A DNA stretch of 64,000 bases from NCBI RefSeq assembly GCF_002775205.1, contig NC_036457.1:6774024-6838023 (forward strand), written 5' to 3'. The number at the start of each line of letters is the position of its first letter. The stretch's first letter is position 1. Below are positions 36,081 through 48,699 of the stretch, in pieces. The notes under the pieces were generated by a model. It had not been told where the DNA came from, did no database searches, and saw only the letters and a list, made by a program, of their open reading frames with translations. Source of the stretch: Xiphophorus maculatus. Its lineage: Eukaryota; Chordata; Actinopteri; Cyprinodontiformes; Poeciliidae. A program made the position numbers and the translations under genes.

Positions 36081-38010
36081 ATCAATAAATTTGTAATTGA
36101 TTACGTATTAATTTTGGCAATATATAAAAAACTGTAAATAGTGACAAAAAAAATTCTTGGCTTCCTATGTTCATCTAAGCCTCGTTTCCCTCTGAAACCT
36201 AAAATTCCTGATCTCCTTTAGTTGCTCAGTCTTTCACTTAACAGGCTGAAGCAGTTAAGTTTAATCGCATCACCTATGCATGAGTCAAGTCCTCTGAAAA
36301 TAGGCCACCATAATAATAAGACACTCATTTTTTTTTTGCCAGTAAGCGTTTTTAACTAACTTCAGAGCTCATTTTTCATCCTGTGGCATGCTCATAATTC
36401 TTGAAAATGCTGAGAAAACTGTTAAGACAAATATGCAGCTGTCTCCGGTACATCCATAAATAGATAAACACAGCTGTAGTTGCAACGTGACAAATAATAG
36501 TTTACTCCAGTGCTACAGTGAACGTGGTGAACCTGTGTTTGTTTATCCAAAACAAAGGACTGTCACCTGCAATTTGGACGAGCCTACTTGATTAAAGATG
36601 TGTGATGAATTAAAATGATTCTGAGCAAGGACAAGGTCATGTTCTGCCTAAATATTGGTAAAGGGATGCTTCCACTGATAGGCTCTAATTTCAAATGACA
36701 TCATTACTGAAATAACATTCCCTGAATATTTGGTTTGCTGATTAGATCTGGTCAATTTTGGAGGATTCAAAGAAAGCGATTCAAAAGGAAATTACCTCAT
36801 TATATGAAGAATCAACACAATATGCAGAAAATTTTGAATGATCCATTGAAAAACAACAGGGTGTTACAGTCTGCACACTCTATTTTAAAGCCTACTTCGT
36901 AATTGTACCTCGGTGAAAATAGCTTTTCTACATGTAAAAAATGGAATCAATAAAAGCACCAACTAAAAGCAGAATTGAACTTGCAGGATTTATTAGAAAA
37001 CAGCACGTAAACAATGAATAAATAAATAAATGTCCAATGTTTTTTTTTTTTTTTTACAAAGTTTAGTAGGAAAAAAGTCAATTGTAGAAGTAGGACGAAA
37101 TGTAGAGCGAGCAAGAAAATGGTCAAATCAGCATTTGTTTATCAACATGTTCCTGCTAAAACTTATGAAATGCATTAAAGTCTGGGCGTCTCACTTGGTC
37201 GAACACCGCAGCACTCTGCTGCATGTGGACCGAAGATACAGGCTTTTTCGAGCAGCCTCATACACATTTTATGAATCATAAGTCAGAGCAACTAGTGTGG
37301 GTGAACATGCTTCACTCTTGGCTGCAAATGCGAAACACAACAAAAGACCTACGGCAGCTCTGCATTTACATCATGTAATTTCACAGGAGATTAAATCGAG
37401 TCGTATTCTTAAGGCAAAAACAGAGCAAAACAAAAACATACTAATTACGGGGATAAAAACTATTTTTATTTATATTGTCTACTGTGATGTTAGGAAGATC
37501 TTTGTGTTGGGAAAAGAGCAAAAAACGCAATAAAATATTTAAAGCTCATTTATGTGGTTGAATAATTTCATTTAATACATTTTCATACATGTTGACATGA
37601 TGTGGCTGCAGAGAGCCATAGTTAGTGAGAGAGAAATGCCACTTTATGCAGGTTTTACAAACGAGCAGACAGAGATTTTAAAAGACAAAAGGAATGCAGA
37701 GGCACTAGTCCTTGCTCAAAGGGAACGTTGCAAACAGACTTGTTTATTATTTCTGTCTAGACTTTAAAGAACAACGAGGTGTCACTGCAAAAAACAGACT
37801 ATTCAATATTCTGCAACTTGACAGTTGATACCGAACTCTTTCCCACCAGCCCCCCATGAGACAGAGAAAAGGATGAAGCTGTTATCAGCTGCCCAAAGTG
37901 TGTCTGATTGTAGGTGCCACAAAAAATAATAAGTTGAGTTTTCTTGTAGGTATTTTTCTAAAACCTTTGAGCATCTACACACTGAAATTCTACCCCTTCT
38001 TGACAAAAAA
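36080..38010. other. gene-free stretch
   Basis: AT-rich intergenic DNA with no recognised exon or transposon. A T-run lies near 37040. Short open frames here have no recognisable similarity or splice context. Confidence 0.5.
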
Positions 38011-38019
38011 AAGAGAAAC

Positions 38020-38510
38020 TCAAAATCAGTCAGACTGGATAGAGCTTGTTTGATTCCACATATTCTCATGAGTTTTAAACTTTGACTGGGCCATTCCATC
38101 ACATAAATATGCTCTGATCTTACTCAATTGCGCTGGTAGAATGCTTCAGGTCATTTTCTTGCTGGAATATGAAGGTTTACAGAAAATGACAAGTTTTTTA
38201 TCCCAAGTACCCTTATCATACTACTAACCCTAATCAGCTTCCGAATCCTTGCTTAAACATAATTATTCACACAGCATAATGCTGCCAACTCTATGTTTGG
38301 CCCTGTGAAAGGTGTATTAAGCTGAGTGAAGTGTACATTTTCCACCACTCCTCTGCTGAGCAAAAACAGCAGAGTATAATGTGACTAGAGCGCTTCCCTT
38401 CACATTTCACACTACTTTATGTTGCAATATTACATAAAATCCCTAAAGAAAATACACTACAAGTTTGCAGTTGTTATACAGCAAGATGTCAAAAAGTTTC
38501 TAGAATAAAT
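38020..38510 (-). mobile_element. decayed Tc1/mariner transposon (second family), reverse orientation
   Basis: GACTGGGCCATTCCATCACA near 38084 and CATAATGCTGCCAACTCTATG near 38275 mark the inner part. The end segment near 38410-38500 (ACTTTATGTTGCAATATTAC, then ATAAAATCCCTAA) is the terminal repeat. It is the same family and orientation as 26700-27280, with a large internal deletion. Confidence 0.6.
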
Positions 38511-38929
38511 ACTTTCACGAGATGCTGTTTCTTTTTACACAACAATTCCTGACTTTTTTCCTTTTTTCCTTGCAGCGTGTTCCAAAAGAGCCGAGGTGAG
38601 CAAGACCTGTAAGTTTATGCTTGTGTCTTGTGTTTCTCATTCAAATTCAAAAGTATTTCAGAATGCATTTATGCACAGTGTGAAATATAAGCAGTTAAAA
38701 CGTATACTCTACAGCAGGTGGAGATTTTCTTTGATGTGGAAGTTTGTCGACGTGTTATTTCACCCATTTCACCTGGAATTTGAATATTTGAGACTGAGCG
38801 TCCAGTACCGAAGAATATTAAAATCGTATATAAAGTCATATGCCACTGTGGCAGCCAAAACTAATTCAGAATAATAAATTATTCTGAAAATCATGCTCCT
38901 TGATTTCTCCAGTTTATTTAAGACCATTC

Positions 38930-39400
38930 ATGCTGCGCTTTGCACTTTAACATAAAAACAAAACTCCAGAAGATTCATCAGGAGGCCTACAGAGCCAGCT
39001 AAATTATTGACTACCTGACAGTCAGGCCACAGTTTGAGAGACTAAAGGCTTCTGTGTCTGAGGCAGTGGTCAGCAGCAGAGGAGCCCTCCTGGGGGAATT
39101 TCAATCTCACCATTTCTCTTCAGCCTACAAGTCCTGTTATCTACAGAAATACTCCGATGACTCAGATGTATTGTACAAAGAACTAGCGAGCCACTTTGTG
39201 ACATGGTGTGGGGACAGTCACCTCATCTTTATTTTCAAGTCAAAGGCGTTGATGTGGATTTCAGAAGGACCAAGAACAAGATGAGCACAGTTTTTATTCT
39301 GGGACAAAAGGTGGAGGTGATAGACAAAAGATACTGCAGAGTTCACTGGCAAACATGGGATTCAAACACGACTCAGTGGTTGTTTACAAGAATTATTTTA
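38930..39400 (+). mobile_element. L2/Rex-like LINE reverse transcriptase fragment
   Basis: Plus-strand translation gives QKYSDDSDVLYKELASHFVT and WCGDSHL (39144-39230). After a frameshift it continues FRRTKNKMSTVFILGQKVEV (about 39260-39319). These correspond to the F/YSDDS (YADD-like) catalytic block and the following FRRTK..ILG..VEVV block of teleost L2-type reverse transcriptases. The copy is broken by indels and not functional. Confidence 0.65.
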
Positions 39401-39569
39401 CTTCTGGCTAAGCTAACAGTGACCTCCTGGTTTGTGTATTTGTTGGGGTTGCAGCATCAAAAGCAGTGTATCAGTGAAACCGAACAAACTCGGTTAAAAT
39501 TAGACTTTTTCTGTGACGGGGAGCTGAGAGCGAAAGAAGAAAGGTGCACAAGCTGCTGCGCATAAGAGA

Positions 39570-41950
39570 CCTCACCACACACTCTGCACAGTATAATGAT
39601 GAACCAACGGAGAACAATCAGTCTCCTGACTTCTTCAAAATCACTACAGTAAGAGTTAGTGCAAAATATTATTCCTGTCATCGACAATCCTTCAAAATAC
39701 CTTTCTCTGACATTACAAGCACACCTTTTTGATCAAATGAGCTGCAATTGTTCCTATTTTCAAAATAATTTCTGGGCTTTACAAAAGGATAATTTAATCC
39801 CCCCTTTGGTATTTTTATTCTAATTCCTGAATGAATTCAGTGATAAATCTGCAGCACAATTAGGTAATAAAACATTGTCTTATATAGAGAGTTTTAGTAA
39901 TTTTTCCTAACGTTAACAGATTTATAGTCCAGCTATATTTTTTTGTATTGCATAATTTTGTAACACAGCAATCATCTATAATTAAAGTAAAATCAGATTT
40001 CTGGATACAAGTTGCTTCTTTAACTCTACATAACTTTCCCTAAAGATTATTTAATTATCATTTTTTTTCGTTATATTGGAACTACTTTTTGTGTTGTACA
40101 TGGTGGACATTAGCCTTACAAATGTTGTGGCTCTAAAATCACAAACTTTAATATTCAAAGAAAATTCCCATTGATCGATAACACCACCATCTTTATCATC
40201 GATTATTAAATCGCAACAGACCACACAGATGGCCACACACTTTCAAATGTGTGGCAATGATATGTAATGATATTTAAGCAACATGAACAAAAAGCAGTAC
40301 AAGAAAAAAAAACCTTGCAATATGTGTATAATATATTACTATTAATGTAACAAATAGAGTGTGAAAGTGGATGTAAGCACTGACTGGAAACCAAAGGAAA
40401 GAAAAGTGAGTCAAACAGCCTACTAATATGAGACACATAGTGCCAGTTTGTAAGAAACAACCCTGAAGAAAACAATCCAGATCACACTGATGCTGACAAT
40501 AAAATCAAAACTTGTTGCCTGTGGAATGACAGGACCCACAGAGAAAACAGAGGGAGCTTTCTCTGTGGATCTGGAGAGATATTGTCCTCTGTTGAATAGT
40601 GTTAAAACGCTACAGCATATAAAATTTGACACACTAGTAACTTTTAAATTTAAACAGTGCAAATGTATTCCTAAAGGCCAAATTTACTCCAGTAGTCATA
40701 AAACTGACACATGCTTATTGTCATATCCAGATGAAAAAGATGGACTAATGTAAAGTACAAAAAATCAGTTCCATAAAGCACGTTACACTTTTGGACACTG
40801 CTGATAAAGACATGTATAAAACCATAAAGGTAAGTCATCTTTGACTGCAATAGCACAGTCAAACTTGTTTTTGAGCCCCAGGTGCCACGTATATTTTCAC
40901 CTCTAATAATTCCCCCAAAATAAATACAACCAAAAGTATTTTTTTATTTATTCTTTACACCTTTAAGTCTCTACACATTCAAGGCAGTTGAGTGGTGATC
41001 TTTAAAAGTCAGGAAATGCCTAAAAGAAAAGGGTCTATGTGGAGCGTGTTAGTATGACTCAGTCACTGAAACAAGTCAGTAGCTGGTTTTGAAGATCTTA
41101 GTTAATATTCTCTTTAGCCATATTTATTCTTTCAAACTGCTAGAGAACATTGCCTGAAACATGACTGTGTTAAATTGTGTTAAAATGGACAAACAAACAG
41201 TAATAGAGCATTACACGAGTCGATCAATGATTTCCAACACTCGCGCAATCTTCCATGAGCTTGCACTGTATTGACAGCACAGCACAACTGCAACTTTGTT
41301 TTTCTCCTGACATTTTCTTTTTTGTTTAAAACTATAAAGCATTATGCTCAGAGTTGCCCAGAGCTCTTTGTGTTTCCATTTTGCTCTGTTTAAATTGAAT
41401 CCAAGTCTTTTCCAGGGCAAAAACAAATGTCACCTCCAGATGAGAGTGGACAATAGCGTTGTTGTGTTCTGATCCTGCAGAGAATTTGACAAATACATGC
41501 ATGGACAGTCACACTGTCTTTGTGTACAGCTGGACGGCTGCAGGATGCCACCTGCCTGGACGAGTGGCCAAGGGTGAAACTAGCTGGGAGGAAAGACCAC
41601 AATAAATTTTACTGCATGTGCATATAGAGCATGATAGCTAGTCACTGTATCAATGGACATGAGGGGGGGAAAATCACTCAGTAAACAAGGTTACATACAG
41701 TAATGGGGGGGAAATTAAGTGCACCAATACTGCATCAATGGAATTTGGGAAGGAAAGCAGCAAGCACCTATTTAATTGATCATCATCAGAGAAACCTGCA
41801 GATGTTTTGGCAGTATGCTGGTCTGCAGCATTCAAGCATGTGCATTAATACAATGCCAAGAAGAAAACACATCAGCAATCACCTTAGAGGAGATATTGTT
41901 GAGTCCATCTTGGTGAATCTAAAAGTCCATCATTTTAAAATAATTTAAAA
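39570..41950. other. gene-free stretch
   Basis: No recognised gene or complete element. Composition is AT-rich with scattered unique-looking sequence. Confidence 0.5.
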
Positions 41951-41959
41951 AAGGATTAA

Positions 41960-42320
41960 GACAGTTGCAATTCTTTGCAGGAGTGCATATCCTTACAAAT
42001 TCTGGACAAGGTCAGTTCTTCCAATACTCCAAAAAATTGCAAAAAAGAAAAACCCCAAGTTTGGTGCTATGGTTTCATCAGAACATAAATCTTCCCAGGT
42101 TTAGGGAGATTCTTCAGAAGCTTCTTTAGAGACATGGATACCTCATGGCAGCCAGTTGTTTTGTAATATCCATGCTGTCCCATATTTTCTTGAATAATTG
42201 ATAACTCTCTTCACTGTGCAACAATGTTCATGTAATGCTCTTCCTTTTCTCCTGACCGATGCCTTTGTATCATGATCCTTCTTAGTCTGTCTGAAAACTG
42301 TGCTGCTCCATAGAAGTGTT
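41960..42320. mobile_element. possible decayed DNA transposon fragment
   Basis: The wording near 42070-42230 (GGTTTCATCAGAACATAAAT, later TGAATAATTGATAACTCTCT) resembles the reverse strand of a Tc1-like transposase region found in fish. The match is weak and partial, and I cannot name the family. Confidence 0.3.
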
Positions 42321-42879
42321 AGTTTACAGTGTTGCACAAACCAGGTTATTGCAACTTTGTATTTTTCAGAATTTTTCCTTCGATAAATTTGTTCTTTATT
42401 TCTACTGCACAAGGAAAATGTTACATTGTACTTGTAAAATGTTTTTGAATTAATTCTCAAATAACTTGTTGATATTACAAACACCTGGTATTTAAAATGG
42501 AGTGTGCACTTTTTAGAGCCATGCTATGGTATAAGACAAAGGTTAAAAAGACACTCTAGGGACTAAACAGAAGTCATCTGCAGTTCAGATCTTAGAATGT
42601 GCGAGATTATTTTAAAATTATGGTGAAAATATTGAAATAACTGAATGTATGTGTAGCAATTTATTCAAAGTTTACACTGAGGCCTCACCTGCCTATTTGT
42701 GAAGTACAAACATCCCATCTTTCTGTAGAGCATGGACTGCCTCTGATGCTCTGTTGGCATGACAACCAGCGAGGATTGAAATGGTTGGGCACATGACACA
42801 GCCAAGGTTGAATACAGACAAAACAAGAGAACATAATCATCTTTTCCTGTAGGGAACGACTTCACAGCAGACAGAGTGG

Positions 42880-43310
42880 CAACAAAAAGAGGGGGGTCAA
42901 TAACAAGACGTTCCGTGCCAAACAATCCCAGGGTGGGAGAGTGGGATCTCATCCAGTGGGTGCCGGAGTCTGCCTCCTCTGCAGCTCAACAAAGCCGAGG
43001 TGGGAGTGTCCTCCAGCCCGGCACATCGTGATCCGATCCAAGTGTTGCCGAACCACTTGCAAAGCGTCCATTACAGCTCCTGGGGGACGCGATGAGACAA
43101 ACAACAGGAGGAAAAATGAGTTTAAACCGGGTAACATCAGCCAGCAGAGCTGAAGATGAGCTTGGGAGTCATGGAAACTGAGTCTCTTTGAATGAGATGT
43201 TGGTGGTGCTGCATCATGTGGTTGAACAGCAGGCCTCGCTGGACAGATCTGGTGCTGCGTGAGCCGATCCAAACTGAGGACCGAGCATCGAGGAGAAGAA
43301 ACAATTCACA
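42880..43310. other. GC-richer island in gene desert, function unknown
   Basis: This stretch stands out from the AT-rich surroundings and holds a 107-codon open frame on the minus strand (43272-42949) plus shorter overlapping ones. I do not recognise any domain. No polyadenylation or clear exon borders tie it to a neighbouring gene. It may be a regulatory element, a lncRNA exon or chance. Confidence 0.3.
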
Positions 43311-43439
43311 GAACTGCCCAACATCTGTCCTCTGAGAGTCAGATTAATGTGATCACACACAGTCACACACACCCTCACATAAATGAACAACAGCCTCCAA
43401 GGCTGGCTCATCAGGCAGCAACAATTGCTACATTTGTAT

Positions 43440-45580
43440 TCCTATGATTACTCATAATTCATCAACAGATGATTATGACTTGTGACGTTTATCTTGTCAT
43501 TTCACACTGAAAACTTTCATTATATATAATATTACTTAAACATTGCTTTATTTTCACTTGTAGACAATCAAATCAAAGTGCCAGATCCACAATGTCCATG
43601 TTAATATGTAAGACAGGTGTTTCTAAGCCTCCAAATTACTTTTATTCCAAGATTAAGCTTTTGACTTTTGGAAAAATTTAATAAACTTCTTATGGTCGCT
43701 ATAACTTTTACATTCCAAACTGTCGACTTGCTATGGAGGAAACATCACAACAAGATGCGTTCTGTATCCAGGCAACCCCTAAAATGATTTACAGACTTCT
43801 GTACCCGACCAAAGGATATTTACCAGGTTTCTGTGTAAACAGCTGTTCATCACTGCTTGTCGGGAAACAATCTGCTTTTCTCAAAGGTTTGAGTTTACCA
43901 TCTGGTCTCACCCAGCTTCACAAACACATTTGGGGTAAATGGAGTAAATACTTTATGAGCAAACAACTTTGGCTTAAAAAAAAAAATCCCAATTCCAGTT
44001 TTATTCAATCAAAAAATCTAAATAAAGACATGACTTTTTTATTCTTTTTTCAGAGAATAATAATAATAATTAAAAAAAGAATGCAAATAAACATATTTTG
44101 AGAATTGTCGGTTATTTCTAGATGTTCTGATTAATATTCTCCTTATATTTTCCAATACTTTCTAATCTAATCCGTTAAAGGCAAGTTTCACTGCTCTCTC
44201 ATACTGCCTTTTTTGATGTTGTAGTGCAGCTGTTAAGGTTTGCAGCTAACTTGTTAAATGATTGTCACATCCTAAGCTCCAGCAGCACTTTCAGAGCTGA
44301 CATTAGTATTCGTTTTGCAGCAACACTGTGATTTATGTTTGCTGATTGCAATTGCAGGACACGTCCACCTTAAAAAGAGGAAAATATCAGATTTTGCTTC
44401 TCTGAAAGGACAGTGAAGGCGAGACAGACAGAAACGCTAATTAATCTTTGGGGGTAAACTTGAGGCAGCTATAACCAAGAAAGAGGAGAGCACAAAAGCA
44501 AATTGGTTTGAGGAAGTTGAATGATTAAAGGAAAACTTTAGATCTCCAGCCGCATGTAAAAGAAGTCATGGATGAATGGTCTGATGTCGCGGGAGGACAT
44601 TTAGAAAACAACACACGAAAGATTAAGAGAAAAGACTAAGATAAAAGTTAGAAGCGCAGACACAAGTCACAAATAAACATTGCAAAATACAATAATTAAA
44701 AACTATCCAACCAGAAGAGCAATTGATCATTACAAGAGGAAATTAACATTCTTAACTTCCCCAAATAAGCGGAAACATGAATTATGTCTCAGTGGCGATG
44801 CAACATTTGCAGCCCAATAGGACAGCAAATATGTTGTCCTCTGGAGGCATCATGCAAATGAGCGTATTTTCAAGGGTAATTATAAAAAGAAGGATATTTT
44901 TAAAAACACAGTTCTGGTCAGACGTTTACCAACGTTCACTGCTGGAATAAAAGCTTAATAAATTGTGTGCTTTTAGTATTTTTTTTCCTAATTCATACCT
45001 GGTCAAATATATATGTAAAGGCCCACTAATACAAGGTTAAATGTCAATTTGGTAAACTCAAATTAGACCACATAAATTTAGCAGCTTTTAAATCCGAACA
45101 TAAATCAGATTTATTGCATTATTAGTAAGGATTTCAAACTTGTCTTTACAAGTTATTATTCATAGAAGTTTTACAATCAGTGTATTTATTAAAAAAAAAA
45201 AGATTTGATCAAGTAGGTTACTAAAAGCTCATATTTAACTTTATCAATGACTGAGTTGAGTGTATTTAAAACAACTTACCAGAGCTGTAAATATAAAATT
45301 GAACCATGGACAAAAGCAGCTTAAACACACCTTAATAATGTTTCTTTATATAAAAAAGGAGCTTACAAATGAATTTATTAGTTTTTTTAAATTTTTTTAT
45401 TCAAAGCTTTTCTCTGCGGAACAAAATGAGTTTATCTAGTATTAAAAGAAAGATTATAAAATATGAAAATATAAAAAAAACTCCCTAAAAACAAAATAAG
45501 TGTTTCCCTTCAGTCATTTTTCTGCTTTCACCATTTTTAAAAATTATTTTCAGTTTTTTAAAGTAAACACCATAAGCGTG
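43440..45580. other. gene-free stretch
   Basis: AT-rich with no recognised gene. An octamer-type ATGCAAAT site lies at about 44852 within a more balanced segment (44780-44880). Confidence 0.45.
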
Positions 45581-45860
45581 AAGGGGTGGGAGGTGTTGTC
45601 AAACATGGAGTTTAAATCAAGCAACGCATGCGGGCCGGGGGTGGAGGCTGCAGTGGGAGGAAGGCTGAAGATGTGACTGATGGACAAGCTGGAGGAGTGA
45701 CGCCAAAACTGTCATCTCCCCGTTGTGCGACTAGCGTCTTCGACAGCAAAATATGCACAGGCTGTCATAATGTAGACAATTTTCTCCACCAAGGCAGAGG
45801 CGGAGGAGGCGGGTTGACAAAGTCGATGGGGCCTATTTGTCAGGATCAACCGTGGTCCAA
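45580..45860. other. short G-rich island with unrecognised open frame
   Basis: A locally GC-rich segment (GGGCCGGGGGTGGAGG near 45632) begins a 170-codon plus-strand open frame (45628-46140). The second half of that frame is lysine- and asparagine-rich, as expected for translated AT-rich noise. No domain is recognised. I report the island rather than a gene. Confidence 0.3.
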
Positions 45861-46359
45861 GGTTCATACAGTCAAGGGTTTGTTTTCTCTGAACTTTTTA
45901 GCATGGGAAACTTATTCAAATGACTGGAAAATATTGAAATCTTGTGAAATTTCGGATTTTGACTCATTTTGTAGCATCAAAAAATTAAAAATTAAAAATA
46001 GTCTTCAAGTGAAGTGTGAGACAACTGTGCTTTTTTTTTTCCTCAAAAAGTTAAACAGTTGCAAGGAAATAAATAGAAATGTTGACAAAAGAGATTTTGT
46101 GAACAAAGGTTTGTGGAAGGCCATCAGACTAAAACGTTGATATTACAAAAATATCAGCCTAATATAAGAGTTTGCTGATGATTAAGGGGTTTTGTCTCCT
46201 TAGAACTGAATTTGAATAATTCTTGTTTTGGTGCATTTCCCCTGAGAAAGTGAGACTTTTTTTTTACTTTGAACAGAAATCATTAGTCATTGACAAAATC
46301 TACTAGGCACAAGGTTTAAAAAGGGTCTTTGAAGGACTGAGGGAACATTCAAGCTAAAT

Positions 46360-47245
46360 TGTCATGGACAATTAAGCCTTTTTCACATTTTGTCATTACA
46401 CAACTACAAAGTTCAATGTATTTTATTGAATTTTTTAAAAAACAGATCAACATGAAGTAACAGGGAATTGTGTAACTGAATGAGAGGATTTATAGCTCTT
46501 TTTTTTAGAAATTGTAATCTGTTGAGTTGCATATGAATTCAGTTCTGTTTAATTTGACACAAATAAATAAAATCCACTAATTGCCTTTAGTGCTCTCATA
46601 ATTAGTAAACAGAGCCCACCTGTGTGCATTTTAATCTCAATCTAAATCCTGCTCATCTGTGAATGCCTCAGAGATTTGCTAGAAAACATCAGTGAACAAA
46701 CAACATAATGGGAACAAAAGAACCCAGCAGGCAGTACAGAGATAATGTTGTTGTTTAGTCATTGGGTGAGAGAACAGATTGTTGGTTCATCATACTAGCT
46801 AAGACACCGATGAGAGAATGAAATTCTGAAAACTCCTGAAGGAGAATTGGTTGGTTGAATTGGCTGTTTGGAACACGTCAGCCTAAATGCAAAACATTAG
46901 TTCATCATCCCCATCTTGAGGCAGGGTGGTGGCAGCAATATGCTGCGTGGATTGGTTTTCTTATCCACACAGCATATTGTGTGTAGTTGTAGTTGTTGTG
47001 GAAATGGATGGAGCTCAATGTTGGGTGATTGTGAAAGAAAACGTTTGATTGGAATTTTCCTTTGTCCTGTTGGACAAACTTTCTCTTTTTTTGTTGTTTG
47101 CTTTTTAACTAATCGTGGGTTATTTTGCTACAAAGTATTGACACATTTTTCAGTCTCACCTCATCCTGTGCAAAGCTGCAAGAGACACACCAAAAGACAT
47201 ACAGCTGCTGTTGCAGTGGAAGGTGGTTCCATATAATTCAAAGGG
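46360..47245 (+). mobile_element. decayed Tc1/mariner transposon (second family), forward
   Basis: The terminal segment is near 46380-46440 (CACATTTTGTCATTACACAA, then TTCAATGTATTTTATTG). A leader part, CAGAGCCCACCTGTGTGCAT, is near 46610. Transposase-derived blocks follow near 46885 (CCTAAATGCAAAACATTAG) and 46920 (GCAGGGTGGTGGCAGCAATATG). The far end is near 47195-47230 (ACAGCTGCTGTTGCAGTGGA, then AGGTGGTTCCAT). About half the element is missing and no frame is open. Confidence 0.65.
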
Positions 47246-48673
47246 TCTGAAAAAGGACACACACCAAACTCTTTTAATTTTAATGTGCTGAAAAGACTAA
47301 AAACCTTACTCCCCTATCTATCTGATAAAATTTCAATAAAACATATAAAATATTGTTTTTCCGTCTCATGTAGAACTTCAGCAGTAATGTCTTTGACCAA
47401 TTTCAAAAAGCTGCACCTCAGCTTCCCTGTTCCTGAACCTCACCCCATGTCAACCAGTTTGCGTATCCAATGTGTTGCTGAAAATGAATTCTGAAATATC
47501 CTTAATATTCAGAACCCTTCAGATGATAATAATACTTGTCATTTTGGTTTTAAAATCATTGAACATTAATATGTTTAGCTCCTCACTTCTCTGTCCTTTA
47601 TTTGACAGATATTTATTTGTGTTACCTCCTCATCTTTGGTGGGAGATATTGCCTCATCTGAAGGGTTTTCAGACACATTACATGGTGAAAGCGTAAAAAC
47701 TCGGTAATTATGTTTTTCATTATATTAGCTGCTTATACTCATGCTGTGCTTTAATGGATGAGTAGCAGAGCTGAAAATGAAGTGCTCTCATGTAATGAGG
47801 CACAGATGAAGCTTCATTTAGTTACTTTTTGTTAAGCACTTATAGTGCAGTTGACATGTGTCACTAGAAAACAGTAATTACAGCTCAGTCCTGCGCAACC
47901 ACGGCTAAAGCTGACATCTCCACTGCTGATTGTAGTGAATGGCACTACAATCCTTAGTTTGAAAGTGAATGGCAGAATGAAAAAAACAGCTATTGTGGAT
48001 TTTATAACTTCATTAAAGACCACCTCTACAGATAATGAATTAATTAGTTTGGTAATATGCTAATAGTGTGGTATTTTGTGTGAAAGAAAACACAAGAGAC
48101 AGACAAGAAAAGACAGTAAGAGTGGAGTCCAGCAGAACTGATGCTCAAAGAGAAGAAGAAAAGCAGGAGAGGTGAAATGAAGTCTTGATGAGAAATCATT
48201 ATGCAATGCAACTTTATAAATTCTTGATGTTTTGTGAAATGATAATAGTGGGATTTATTTTTGTGTCTGACCATCAAATAAACTACATGGTATGTCTTTA
48301 CATTGTTATTAGTTTGACCTTCTAATTGCAATGACATTGCGCTCTCTAATTCTTATTTTGCAAACAAGAATGAGAAAAAGTTTAGTCTTTATATTTGCAT
48401 AGCCATACTTAGAGTTGTTATTGCCAAGAAAGGTGGTTCTGCAAAGTATCACTTCCGAAAGGTTGAGTGTAAAAAAGCAAGTCAAAGTTTTCATATTTTT
48501 AGTTTAATTCTGTATCCTTTTTACAGTAACAGGCTACTTTGACCGGATATAAAATCCTAATAAGAAACACTGAAGTTTGTGGTTGTAATGTGACAAACTA
48601 AAAAATGTCAAAGAGATATTTATGGTAGTGGTGGCTTATTTTGGAAAATACTGAACAATTGTAGTAATTGTAG

Positions 48674-48699
48674 TAATTTACTTCAATTGAAGTAAATTA
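48674..48699. repeat. perfect 26-bp palindrome
   Basis: Half-site TAATTTACTTCAA followed directly by its reverse complement, no loop. It lies in AT-rich intergenic DNA. Confidence 0.65.

Noticed and set aside
39054..39565. Possible host exon with the peptide QKYSDDSDVLYKELASHF
   Set aside because: The YSDDS block and the following FRRTK and ILG..VEV text identify it as a decayed LINE reverse transcriptase, not a host gene.
43733..44101. 122-codon plus-strand open frame with a mixed-composition start
   Set aside because: No recognisable domain, and it ends in a run of Asn, Lys, Ile and Phe from A/T repeats. No splice sites or UTR signals link it to a gene.
45628..46140. 170-codon plus-strand open frame beginning in a G-rich island
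   Set aside because: The second half is rich in Lys, Asn and Phe as in translated AT-rich spacer. There is no domain, splice context or polyadenylation signal, and the residues show no family pattern.
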